This document shows, piece after piece, positions 1 to 7,484 of a stretch of DNA of 17,183 bases. This DNA is from Sphingomonas sp. GTDB lineage: Bacteria; Pseudomonadota; Alphaproteobacteria; Sphingomonadales; Sphingomonadaceae. Every line of letters starts with the position of its first letter. Position 1 is the first letter of the stretch. The position numbers and the translations under genes were made by a program. Location of the stretch: positions 1 to 17,183 of the forward strand of contig JASLBO010000061.1 of the NCBI GenBank assembly GCA_030146605.1, written 5' to 3'. A model generated the notes under the pieces. The model made no database searches. It was not told the DNA's origin and saw only the letters and a list, made by a program, of their open reading frames with translations.

Positions 1-459
1 CTGCAGCGTCATTATGGCCGGATTCACGGTCTGGCGTGGCAGCTGACCGGATCGCGTGCCGACGCGGAGGATATCGCACAGGACGTCTGCTGCACCCTCG
101 TCGAACGGATCCACAGCTTTCGCGGCGAGGCCAGGTTCAGCACCTGGCTGTGCGGCATCGTGTTCAACGCCTGCCGCGATCTTCGCCGCCGCCGACGCTC
201 GTTCGGCGGCCTCACCGAGCGACTTGCCGTGCTCGCCGGGCTCTCGCGTGGCCCCGATGGGCGCGACCTGCACGATGCGATGTGGGTGAAGAGCGCCGTC
301 GCCCGGCTCCAGCCGGTCTATCGCGACACGGTGGTGCTGGTGGCCGGGCAGCAACTCACCCACGCCGAGGCGGCGGCGATTTTGAGCGTGGCCGAAGCGA
401 CCATATCGTGGCGGATGCACGAGGCGCGCCGGATGCTCGCCGGCAGCCCGGGTGACTGA
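1..459 (+). CDS. ECF-family RNA polymerase sigma factor, 5'-truncated by window edge
   Basis: The reading frame is open from base 1 to the TGA at 457-459, so only the C-terminal 152 residues are visible and the start lies upstream. The visible part begins inside sigma region 2: an HGLAWQLTGS helix, then DAEDIAQDV, the usual ECF region 2.1/2.2 signature, then FSTWLCGIVFNACRD, the region 2.3/2.4 type helix followed by an arginine run. After a linker, region 4 follows with RLQPVYRDTVVL and a helix-turn-helix (LTHAEAAAILSVAEATISWRMHEARRML) that would read the -35 element. No extra C-terminal domain is present. Family knowledge: such factors direct core polymerase to a small regulon and are normally held by an anti-sigma factor encoded nearby. 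The single-pass protein two genes downstream has a suitable topology. The specific ECF group was not assigned. Sigma identity is near certain; the signal it responds to is unknown. Confidence 0.93.
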   Translation: MQRHYGRIHGLAWQLTGSRADAEDIAQDVCCTLVERIHSFRGEARFSTWLCGIVFNACRDLRRRRRSFGGLTERLAVLAGLSRGPDGRDLHDAMWVKSAVARLQPVYRDTVVLVAGQQLTHAEAAAILSVAEATISWRMHEARRMLAGSPGD

Positions 460-462
460 CCG

Positions 463-487
463 CGGCGAGCCTGCCGAACCTTTTTTT
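463..487 (+). other. Run of seven T after sigma gene, with only a 4-bp stem before it
   Basis: Seven consecutive T (481-487) follow the sigma stop codon and stand out in this GC-rich DNA. Upstream is only a short CGGC/GCCG stem (463-466 with 473-476), separated from the T run by four bases. This could be a very weak attenuator between the sigma gene and the vWA gene, but it does not meet the usual stem criteria for an intrinsic terminator. Confidence 0.2.
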
Positions 488-507
488 CGCATGGACCCAA
501 AGGATCC

Positions 508-529
508 TCCTTCGAGGCGCGTCGAAGGA
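508..529. repeat. 8-bp stem, 6-nt loop inverted repeat in the vWA gene leader
   Basis: TCCTTCGA (508-515) and TCGAAGGA (522-529) are perfect reverse complements around the loop GGCGCG. The hairpin sits 42 bp before the vWA start codon, in the 112-bp gap after the sigma gene. No T-tract follows, so it is not an intrinsic terminator. It could be an operator, a structured leader, or one unit of a dispersed palindromic repeat; the sequence alone does not decide. Confidence 0.45.
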
Positions 530-571
530 ACATGCGGGCGATCGCGCCTGCTGCCATCAAGGGAGAAATCC

Positions 572-2317
572 ATGCCTCGCTTTTCACAGACGATCGCCAT
601 CGGGCTGGTTCTGGTGCTGGTCGCGTCCTGCGCCGATTCGGGCGCGAACAAGCCGGTATCCTCAGCCTCGGACACCGCAATGCCGCAGGCCGCGGTCGCC
701 GAACCGCAGTCCGAGCTGGTGGTGACGGGGTCACGCACCTACGAACCCCGCCAGCGGGATTTCGCCGTGGCGGGGACGGTAGTTTCGGCACCGGCGCCGC
801 CGCCTATGCGGAGCATGGCGGCACCGGCTTACGCGCCCAAGGCCGAGCCGTGGCCGGGCTACCCTCCTCATTATCGCGATGTTGGCCGCGACAAGTTCAC
901 CGCGATGCCGGAGAATCCCTTCAAGGTCGCACGCGAGGAGCCGGTGTCGACCTTCTCGCTCGATGTCGACACGGCTTCCTATTCGTTCGTGCGCCCATCT
1001 CTGAACCAGAACGTCCTTCCCCAGCCGGCGGCAGTGCGCACCGAGGAGATGATCAACTATTTCCCCTATGATTATGCGCCGGCACGCACCGCCGCACAGC
1101 CGTTCAGCACCAATGTCGCGGTGTTCCCCAGCCCCTGGTCGCCCGGGCGCAAGCTCGTCCGGATCGGCGTGAAGGGCTATGAGATCCAGCGGGCGACGCG
1201 GCCGCGCGCCAACCTCGTCTTCCTGATCGACACGTCCGGCTCGATGAACGCGCCCAACCGCCTGCCTTTGGTCAAGCAATCGCTGGGGATGCTGCTCGAT
1301 CAGCTCGACGGCAATGACAGCGTTGCGATCGTGACCTATGCCGGCAGCGCGGGGACGGTGCTCGAGCCGACCCCGGCGCGCCACAAGGAGCGCATCCGCG
1401 CAGCGATCGACCGGCTGGGCGCGGGCGGCAGCACCGCCGGCGCGGAGGGCATCCGCCAGGCCTATGCCCTCGCCCGGCAGAATCTCGACCCGCGCGGAGT
1501 CAATCGCGTGATCGTCGCCACCGACGGCGATTTCAATGTCGGGATCACCAGCCAGGAGGAGCTGAAAGGCTATGTCGAACGCGAGCGCGGCAAGGGCGTG
1601 TTCCTGTCGGTGCTCGGCTTCGGCATGGGCAATTACAACGACGCCCTGATGCAGACGCTGGCGCAGAACGGCAACGGCGCGGCCGCCTATATCGACACGG
1701 TCGGCGAAGCGCGGAAGGCGTTGGTCGACGAGGCGAGCTCGACGCTGTTCCCGATCGCCAGGGACGTGAAGATCCAGGTCGAGTTCAATCCGCGCACCGT
1801 CTCCGAATATCGGCTGATCGGTTACGAGACGCGGATGCTCAACCGCGACGATTTCGACAATGACAAGGTCGATGCCGGCGATGTCGGATCGGGGCAGACC
1901 GTAACCGCCTTGTACGAAGTGACGCCCGTTGGCGGGCCGCGTGCGATCGGTGATCTGCGCTATGCCGCGCCTGCGCCGCGGGGCGATGCCGGGCAGAGCG
2001 ACGAGCTCGGCTTCGTCAAGATCCGCTACAAGCTGCCGAAATCCGACACCAGCCGGCTGCTCTCGACGCCGATCGGCCGCAGCGTCGAGTTCGCCCGGTT
2101 CGAGGACGCGCCCCGCGACGCGCGCTACGCCGCCGCGGTCGCGGGTTTCGCCGAATTGCTTCGCGGCGGGCGTCATAGCGGCGCGCTGACCTTCGACGAC
2201 GTGCTGCGCATCGCGAGCGCGTCGCGCGGCGAGGATGCCTTCGGCTATCGGTCGGAGTTCCTCCAGCTCGTCCGCGCCGCGAAGACCGCGCGGTCGATGG
2301 CGGCGCTGGAGCAGTGA
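572..2317 (+). CDS. YfbK-like von Willebrand factor A domain lipoprotein
   Basis: A 581-residue protein, close in length to E. coli YfbK. The ATG at 572 is chosen because it follows a good ribosome binding site (AAGGGAGA, 559-566) and opens a lipoprotein signal peptide: a short basic start, hydrophobic LVLVLVAS, then Cys20 as the lipidated residue. A low-complexity linker follows and carries an ELVVTGSR segment at 48-55, resembling a TonB box. The YfbK-type N-terminal domain spans about 100-200 (FSLDVDTASYSFVR, EEMINYFPYDY). The vWA domain starts near 212 with an intact metal-binding DTSGSM motif at 220-225. A C-terminal DUF3520-type region covers about 395-575. vWA domains bind protein partners through a divalent metal; the partner here is unknown. 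It lies between an ECF sigma factor and an anti-sigma-like TPR protein, so a part in envelope sensing is a reasonable inference. Attachment to the inner or outer membrane cannot be told. Confidence 0.9.
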   Translation: MPRFSQTIAIGLVLVLVASCADSGANKPVSSASDTAMPQAAVAEPQSELVVTGSRTYEPRQRDFAVAGTVVSAPAPPPMRSMAAPAYAPKAEPWPGYPPHYRDVGRDKFTAMPENPFKVAREEPVSTFSLDVDTASYSFVRPSLNQNVLPQPAAVRTEEMINYFPYDYAPARTAAQPFSTNVAVFPSPWSPGRKLVRIGVKGYEIQRATRPRANLVFLIDTSGSMNAPNRLPLVKQSLGMLLDQLDGNDSVAIVTYAGSAGTVLEPTPARHKERIRAAIDRLGAGGSTAGAEGIRQAYALARQNLDPRGVNRVIVATDGDFNVGITSQEELKGYVERERGKGVFLSVLGFGMGNYNDALMQTLAQNGNGAAAYIDTVGEARKALVDEASSTLFPIARDVKIQVEFNPRTVSEYRLIGYETRMLNRDDFDNDKVDAGDVGSGQTVTALYEVTPVGGPRAIGDLRYAAPAPRGDAGQSDELGFVKIRYKLPKSDTSRLLSTPIGRSVEFARFEDAPRDARYAAAVAGFAELLRGGRHSGALTFDDVLRIASASRGEDAFGYRSEFLQLVRAAKTARSMAALEQ

Positions 2318-2324
2318 ACCGGGT

Positions 2325-2357
2325 GCGGGGTGCCGTCTTGCCGTGCCGGCGCCCCGC
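2325..2357. repeat. Strong GC hairpin after the vWA gene, no T-tract
   Basis: GCGGGGTGCCG (2325-2335) pairs with CGGCGCCCCGC (2347-2357) over 11 positions with one G-U pair and an 11-nt loop. It begins 8 bp after the vWA stop codon and 111 bp before the next start. Without a following T run it is more likely an RNA-stabilising or partial-attenuation hairpin than a complete intrinsic terminator, which would allow reduced expression of the TPR protein relative to the lipoprotein. Confidence 0.45.
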
Positions 2358-2468
2358 GAGCCTGCTATCATGCCTTCGACCCGGTCGAGATTGCCGCTAT
2401 AGGTCAAGTCGATGACGTCCCTCCCATTTCCTTGCGACCTCGGCCTCGGCGCCGACAGGAGGGTATGA

Positions 2469-3608
2469 ATGGCCGGCGACGAGGACATCGCGCGCCTGCT
2501 GCCCGAGCCGCCGCCGCCAAGGCCGGCCGGGCGCGAGGCGGCGATCGCCGCGGCGATGCGGCGCTTCGACGGCGTTTCCGAGCCGGCGCGTACGACGCCA
2601 CCCGTCCGCGTGCGATCCCGCGGGTGGATGGGGAGCGGGTGGCGCCCGGCCGGCGCCTTCGCCTCGGTGTTCCTCGTCGCGTTGATCAGTATCCCCATCG
2701 CCCTGCAGACGCCGGGCGGGCCGATCGGGAGGGATCAGCCCGCCGCACCCCCCGCCGCCCAGCGCCCGCAGGCCCCTGCCCCGCCATCGGTGCGGGTGAC
2801 GGACAGGCTGCCGGCCGGGCAGAGCGCCGCCGCCGACCGCTCCGCTGCGCCCGCGAGCCCCGGCGTCGAGCGCGAACCCGCGCCGGCCAAAATGGCGATG
2901 GCGGATAGCGGCCAGGCCGAAGTCGCGGCGGCGCCGCCTGCCCCGGCGGCCTTACCGCCGCCCATGCCTGCGCCTGAACCTGAACCTGCCCCCGCCCCCC
3001 AGCCAAAGACGGTGGCCGGGGGCCTTGAGCCCTCAGCGACCGGAGAAGCGGGTATCGTTGCCCGGCACCGGATGGGTCCGGCCTTCCGCGCGCCATCGCC
3101 CGCGGCGGTGGACGCAGAGGAAGCGCGCGCTGACGCGGGCAGCGACCTCGTGGTGACCGGCACCCGGGTGCGGCGGCCCGGCGCGGCGGCCCGGCGCGGC
3201 GACTGGAATGCCTGCACGGTCAACGATCCCGGGCAGAGCCTGCGCGACTGCAAGCGCCTGATCGACGCCGCCTCGAGGGGCCCGGCGGCGGAGCGCCTTT
3301 CCGCCGGGCTGGCGCGCGCGTGGGACGGCGATTGGGACGGCGCGATCGCGGCGTTCGATGAGGCTGCCGCGCTGCAGCCGCGCCTCGCCTCTGCCTATCT
3401 GAATCGCGGACTGGCGCGCCAGCGCAAGGGCGAAATCGAGCGGGCCGCGGCTGATCTCGATCTCGCGGTGCGATATGCTCCCCGCGATCCGCGCGGCTAT
3501 TTCAGCCGAAGCCTCCTCCGCCGGGAAAGCGGCAACGCCCGCGGCGCCGAAGCCGACGCGGCACGCGCCGTGACGCTGGACCCGCGCTACGATGCCGTAA
3601 TCGAGTGA
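2469..3608 (+). CDS. Single-pass membrane protein with proline-rich stalk and C-terminal TPRs (possible anti-sigma-type regulator)
   Basis: A 379-residue protein whose ATG at 2469 follows a strong AGGAGGG site (2457-2463). Layout: a cytoplasmic N-terminus of about 58 residues ending in basic residues (VRVRSRGW), one membrane helix at about 60-80 (FASVFLVALISIPIAL), then a long Pro/Ala-rich region to about 225 that includes APEPEPAPAPQPK, like the stalk of TonB. Next come an acidic patch and DLVVTGTRVRR (226-236), a TonB-box-like segment, then a small segment with two cysteines (NACTVND, RDCKRL). From about 275 to the end there are roughly three TPR-like repeats (AIAAFDEAAALQP, AAADLDLAVRYAP, AEADAARAVTLDP). 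Short cytoplasmic domain, one helix and a large periplasmic part is the usual arrangement of ECF anti-sigma factors, and the sigma gene is two genes upstream. However, no recognised anti-sigma domain (zinc-binding HxxxCxxC or RseA-like) is visible, so that role is inferred from context only. Confidence 0.75.
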   Translation: MAGDEDIARLLPEPPPPRPAGREAAIAAAMRRFDGVSEPARTTPPVRVRSRGWMGSGWRPAGAFASVFLVALISIPIALQTPGGPIGRDQPAAPPAAQRPQAPAPPSVRVTDRLPAGQSAAADRSAAPASPGVEREPAPAKMAMADSGQAEVAAAPPAPAALPPPMPAPEPEPAPAPQPKTVAGGLEPSATGEAGIVARHRMGPAFRAPSPAAVDAEEARADAGSDLVVTGTRVRRPGAAARRGDWNACTVNDPGQSLRDCKRLIDAASRGPAAERLSAGLARAWDGDWDGAIAAFDEAAALQPRLASAYLNRGLARQRKGEIERAAADLDLAVRYAPRDPRGYFSRSLLRRESGNARGAEADAARAVTLDPRYDAVIE

Positions 3609-3624
3609 CCTCGGCATAAGGTTT

Positions 3625-3679
3625 GGATGGAACAGCGGGCGCCGGCTGCTGTTGGAGCGGACAACCAGGAGCTCCATCC
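3625..3679. repeat. Nested inverted repeats in the leader of the patatin gene
   Basis: An outer pair GGATGGA (3625-3631) / TCCATCC (3673-3679) encloses an inner pair AACAGC (3631-3636) / GCTGTT (3648-3653); the two share base 3631. The 110-bp gap between the TPR gene and the patatin gene has no other clear signal. The arrangement could fold in a 5' leader, but arms are only 6-7 bp, so chance is possible. No promoter hexamers convincing enough to call were seen here. Confidence 0.25.
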
Positions 3680-3718
3680 GCATGATCCACTCGCCGCCGC
3701 AAAGATCACAGGCGCAGC

Positions 3719-4801
3719 ATGCCTGATCGGGACTATGATCTGGCGCTCGTCCTCAGCGGCGGCAACGCGCTGGGGGCGTTTCAGGCCGGCGCGTGGCAGG
3801 CGATCGAGGAAGGCGGACTCGAACCCGAGCGCGTCGCCGGAGCCTCGTCCGGCGCGATCAACGGCGCGATCATCTGCGGCAATCCGGCCGATCGCCGGAT
3901 CGAACGGCTGCGTACGCTTTGGGGGGTGAGCGAGAACGGATCGGTGCTGGAGGCGCAGTGGGGCGCGTTCGACGACGCCCGCCGCACCAACGCAGCCGTC
4001 GGGACGCTCGCCGCCGGACATCCCGCACTGTTCGTTCCGCGCAACATGCTCGGTCCGTGGTGGAACCCGTTCGGCAATCCCGAACCGGCCAGCCTGTACG
4101 ACGCGACGCCGCTTGGGCGCACGGTCGAGCAACTGGTCGACTTCGACTTGCTCAACCGTGGGGCGCCGCGTTTCTCCGCGACCGCGGTGGACATCGTGAG
4201 CGGCGAGGACGTGGTCTTCGATACGCGCACCCATGCGCTGACGGCCACCCATCTGCGCGCGAGCGCTGCGCTGCTCCCGGCATTTTCACCGGTCGAGATC
4301 AACGGCCGCCTGCTCGGCGATGCGGGCATTTCGGTGAATTTGCCGCTCGATGCGATACTGGCAGAGGCGGGCGCGCGGCCGCTGCTGTGCATCGCGATCG
4401 ACCTGCTGCCGCTCGAGGCGCCCGCCCCGCGCACGCTGGGCGACACCGTCGCGCGGACGCAGGACCTGATCTTCGCGACGCAGAGCCGCAGGGCGATCGC
4501 GGCGTGGCAGGCGATCTTCGACGAGCGCGCGCAAAGAGGCGAAGCCGCCGCCGTCACGCTGCTTCACATCGCTTATGCCGACCAGAGCCGCGAAGTCAGC
4601 GGCAAAGCGTTCGACTTTTCCCCCGCCTCCGCGGCACAGCGCTGGCAGGCCGGCTATGATCAGCTCAACCGCGCGATCACGCAGCTTCGCGAAGGGGGTA
4701 TTGCGATCGGACGACCGGGGCTGACGGCCTATCGTACCGGCATGGACCCCCTGTCGCCGCTCGAGGCAGTGCGGTGGCCGATCGGCCCGGTACCGGGCTG
4801 A
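3719..4801 (+). CDS. Patatin-like phospholipase (RssA/ExoU-type serine acyl hydrolase)
   Basis: A 360-residue protein with the patatin signatures. The oxyanion glycine loop LSGGNALGAFQAGAW lies at 13-26. The nucleophile elbow G-A-S-S-G at 41-45 makes Ser43 the expected catalytic serine, and GDAG (Asp201) supplies the dyad aspartate, with the DAG form of the usual DG[GA]. The family hydrolyses acyl esters of phospholipids or other lipids using this Ser-Asp dyad. No signal peptide or membrane helix is visible, so it is probably cytoplasmic or membrane-associated. The N-terminal domain is complete; residues after about 220 (to LLPLEAPAPRTLGDTVARTQDLIF) resemble the alpha-helical C-terminal part of patatin proteins in this group. 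The in-frame TGA at 3683-3685 leaves ATG 3719 as the first start; the ribosome binding site is weak. It lies 110 bp after the TPR gene and converges on the GH106 gene, so it may be its own unit. Substrate unknown. Confidence 0.9.
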   Translation: MPDRDYDLALVLSGGNALGAFQAGAWQAIEEGGLEPERVAGASSGAINGAIICGNPADRRIERLRTLWGVSENGSVLEAQWGAFDDARRTNAAVGTLAAGHPALFVPRNMLGPWWNPFGNPEPASLYDATPLGRTVEQLVDFDLLNRGAPRFSATAVDIVSGEDVVFDTRTHALTATHLRASAALLPAFSPVEINGRLLGDAGISVNLPLDAILAEAGARPLLCIAIDLLPLEAPAPRTLGDTVARTQDLIFATQSRRAIAAWQAIFDERAQRGEAAAVTLLHIAYADQSREVSGKAFDFSPASAAQRWQAGYDQLNRAITQLREGGIAIGRPGLTAYRTGMDPLSPLEAVRWPIGPVPG

Positions 4802-4813
4802 GCCGGCTCAGCC
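4796..4813. terminator. Perfect 18-bp palindrome holding both convergent stop codons
   Basis: GGCTGAGCC followed directly by GGCTCAGCC is a perfect palindrome. The TGA of the patatin gene (4799-4801) and the TGA of the minus-strand GH106 gene (4808-4810) occupy mirrored positions in it. As RNA, either strand can fold a 7-bp stem with a CCGG loop. No T-tract follows on either side, so a bidirectional terminator role is only a guess from its position between convergent genes. Confidence 0.4.
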
Positions 4814-7480
4814 GCACTGTCCGACCGTCTGCTGGATCGCGACCAGCCGAGGCGCATCGAGCAGGCCCGAGGGGAGCGCTGCAATCTTGTCTTGATCCTG
4901 CGGGGTGAAGCGTTCGCCGAACCGCTGGTTGAGCAGACGATAGTCCGGCGGCGCCCGGCCGGCGAGCCGGTTCAGTGCAGTGTTCGAGACGTGGACTTCG
5001 ATGTGGTTGCGGCCCGGCCGCAGCCTCCCCGCGAGCCGCACCCGATACGGCGGCGCCCACAGGCTGCCCACGCGCGTTCGGTTCACCCATATTACGGCGG
5101 CATCGCGGACGGGTGCGTTCAAAGCCGCAAAGGGCCGCGCTTCGGAGGGCGCCGGCGGGCGCGGCGTCGGCAATCCGAAATCGAGCGCGAGGCATTTGCC
5201 GGCGGCGGCCGCAGCGAGGTTGAAGCTGGTCCGATAGACGGCTGTCCCCGAAAAATAGCGCGTTGCCGGCGCCGCGGTCCATGAAGCGAAGGTGCGCACC
5301 TGCCGCACAGGGTGACCCGGGATCGAGAGCGTCCAGCGCTCCAGCGGACGGACGGGCTCGACCGTCTCGGCAAGTGCTTGCCGCGGTGCACCGGCAAACA
5401 GAAGGAAGCGCGACTCGTAAGGCGCCAGATCGATGTCGATCTCTCCGGACCCGGCGGGCCATTGACGCGCGTGGAGCGGATCCCACCAGCTGCCGTTTCC
5501 GCGATCGCCGGCAAAGCGCGCCGCCGTGCGCAGCGGCACATTGCCGGTATTCACGATGAAATAGAGGTCGCCCTCGGCCAGCCGGCGGTGAACCGATCCG
5601 AGCGCCGGCGCAGGGCTGGCCAGGCGGAGATCGGGCGCAATGCGGTCCGACAAGGCCCGGCCGAGTTGCTGCTCTTCCACGACTGCCACCGCATTCGCAG
5701 TTACCAATCGCCGCGACAATAACCGAACGCTGGCGCGTTCCTTCGCGCCGCGCAGGCCGCCGGCATTCGAAGGAAGCCGGTCGAGCGCCACCAGCTTCCC
5801 CCCGGCCTCCGCCCATTGCGCAATCGCGCTCCAGGCCTCCGCGTCGATCCGCTCCATCGGCGGCAGCACCAACGCTTGATGACGGATGCCCCGGGTCACC
5901 AAGGTTCTGGCGTCGACGAAGTCGAAACCATAGCCCGCGTCGAGAATCTGCGCGATCAGGCTGTCGCGCACCCGCCGGTGCATCGCCTCGTTCACCGAGG
6001 CCGCTTCGGGGCGCATCGCCGCGAACGCGTCCTCGATCGGAAGATAGATGGCGATCTGGTTGGCGGGTTCTCCCTGGCGAAGCAGGAAGGAGGCGCGCTG
6101 CAGATATCTGGTCAGGTCCGACATCACGCCGAACCACGGATTGTGATCGTTGAGCGCGGCAGCGGCGTAGAAGGCCCAGCCGGGCTCCGCCGCCTCGGGC
6201 GGGCTATAGGGCCAGCCATGCCCGATCAGCTGGGTGACGCCTTGCAGGAAATGCCGATCCGCCTCGACTTTCATGTCTAGCGGGGTGGCCGCCCAGGACG
6301 GCGAATGGAGCCACGTCCAGACTTCCGACGAGACGATCGGCTTGCCGTACAGATGCGCCGCCGACGTGGCCCAGCGGGTGGAGGTGAAGCTGCGCCAGTC
6401 CGCCCCTTCGCCTTCGGGCAGCGCGACCAGCGCGTTGCTCGACAATGTCGGCGGCGGGAAGCCGTAGACCTGCGCGCGGAAACGCGTGCCCTTCGCGCGG
6501 GCCCAGGCCTGGATCGGCGCGAGATAGCGCTCGTCGACAAGCTCGGAGAGCGTCCTCGCCCAATCATGGCGGACCTGCGCGCTTTCGGCCGTGTCGAGGA
6601 ACAATGCGGGCAGGTGCGCCATCACGTCGTAACCGCGTCGGCGGCTGAATTCGGCGGGCAAGTCGCCGGTCCAACTGGAGCCATAGGCCTCGAGGCTGTC
6701 GGAGAAGATCGCGTCGGGCGGCGGGCCGCCGGCAAATGCCTCGAGCAGGCGATTTCCGACGGTCTGGAGATGGTTGGCGACCGCGGCGGGATCGATGTGG
6801 TCGAGGACATAGCCCTCCGCCCCGATCGCCGCGCGCTTGACCTGCTGTCCGGTTCGGCCGGCGACGAAGAACAAGGCTTCGCGCGGCTGGCCGGATGCGG
6901 ACAGGGCAACACGGCCTTCCCGCACCGTGAGCGCCGCGAGCGGGCGATCCGCAGCCGGCGCCGGCGCCGCGGGGCCGATCATCGCGCGAAGCAGCGTCTC
7001 GCCGGGGCCGAGCGCGGGAGACAATAGCTCGGCGCTGTGCGCGGGCACCGGCACCCGGACCATCCGGATATTCGCCGCGGCCTGATCGATCGGAATGTGC
7101 GGACCACCAAATGGCCAGCCGCTGCCCCCCGTCACATCGATCCGCATATTCTCGGCACGCGCCATACGCGCGGCGTGGCGCAGCGCGGCGATGAAGCCGT
7201 CCGAGAGGAAAGGCAGGTTCCGCAGCTCGGCACTATCCGGCGACAAGGGATAGACCGCCTGCACCTCGAACCCGCCGAACCCGCCCGCCTTCATCGCGCG
7301 GATCTCGCGGTCGATCTCGCTGGTGGTGACCGACGGGCCGAACCACCACCAGCGCATCATCGGACGGGCATCGTCCGGCGGCGCGACGAAGCTGCGCCAC
7401 AAGGCATCCTCGGGTGACGCAGTCTGCGCCGCGGCCGCCGGAGCGAGCGCGAGCAGCGAAAGCACCGCGAGTGCCTTCAT
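4808..7480 (-). CDS. Secreted GH106-family glycoside hydrolase (alpha-L-rhamnosidase-like)
   Basis: An 890-residue protein starting at the ATG whose complement is 7478-7480, only 4 bp after the receptor stop. This start opens a clean signal peptide (MKALAVLSLLALAPAAAA, cleavage before or after Gln19); an in-frame extension to 7564 lies inside the receptor gene and lacks a signal peptide. The mature N-terminus carries the GH106 hallmark PMMRWWWFGPSVT followed by EIDREIRAMKAGGFGGFEVQ, the beta/alpha-barrel start. VTGGSGWPFGGPHI and PIVSSEVWTWL follow; Glu386 in the latter is a candidate catalytic or metal-binding acid, not proven. A C-terminal beta-sandwich region (about 700-890) ends with NHIEVHVSNTALNRLAG and RFGERF, typical of the family's last domain. 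GH106 enzymes release terminal alpha-L-rhamnose, the first described from Sphingomonas paucimobilis; this one is about 200 residues shorter than that RhaM. Translational coupling to a TonB-dependent receptor supports action on a glycan or glycoside in the periplasm or on the cell surface. Confidence 0.85.
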   Translation of the reverse strand: MKALAVLSLLALAPAAAAQTASPEDALWRSFVAPPDDARPMMRWWWFGPSVTTSEIDREIRAMKAGGFGGFEVQAVYPLSPDSAELRNLPFLSDGFIAALRHAARMARAENMRIDVTGGSGWPFGGPHIPIDQAAANIRMVRVPVPAHSAELLSPALGPGETLLRAMIGPAAPAPAADRPLAALTVREGRVALSASGQPREALFFVAGRTGQQVKRAAIGAEGYVLDHIDPAAVANHLQTVGNRLLEAFAGGPPPDAIFSDSLEAYGSSWTGDLPAEFSRRRGYDVMAHLPALFLDTAESAQVRHDWARTLSELVDERYLAPIQAWARAKGTRFRAQVYGFPPPTLSSNALVALPEGEGADWRSFTSTRWATSAAHLYGKPIVSSEVWTWLHSPSWAATPLDMKVEADRHFLQGVTQLIGHGWPYSPPEAAEPGWAFYAAAALNDHNPWFGVMSDLTRYLQRASFLLRQGEPANQIAIYLPIEDAFAAMRPEAASVNEAMHRRVRDSLIAQILDAGYGFDFVDARTLVTRGIRHQALVLPPMERIDAEAWSAIAQWAEAGGKLVALDRLPSNAGGLRGAKERASVRLLSRRLVTANAVAVVEEQQLGRALSDRIAPDLRLASPAPALGSVHRRLAEGDLYFIVNTGNVPLRTAARFAGDRGNGSWWDPLHARQWPAGSGEIDIDLAPYESRFLLFAGAPRQALAETVEPVRPLERWTLSIPGHPVRQVRTFASWTAAPATRYFSGTAVYRTSFNLAAAAAGKCLALDFGLPTPRPPAPSEARPFAALNAPVRDAAVIWVNRTRVGSLWAPPYRVRLAGRLRPGRNHIEVHVSNTALNRLAGRAPPDYRLLNQRFGERFTPQDQDKIAALPSGLLDAPRLVAIQQTVGQCG

Positions 7481-7484
7481 GCGG

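Noticed and set aside
463..487. Intrinsic terminator at the T7 run after the sigma gene
   Set aside because: The preceding stem is only 4 bp and is separated from the T run by four bases.
452..571. GTG at 452 overlapping the sigma stop, giving a 40-residue extension of the vWA protein
   Set aside because: The extension would bury the lipoprotein signal peptide, which starts at ATG 572 behind a clear ribosome binding site.
731..2698. Long minus-strand open frame of 655 codons opposite the vWA gene
   Set aside because: Compositionally biased Arg/Ala/Gly shadow of a GC-rich gene; the plus strand encodes a recognisable full-length protein with conserved motifs.
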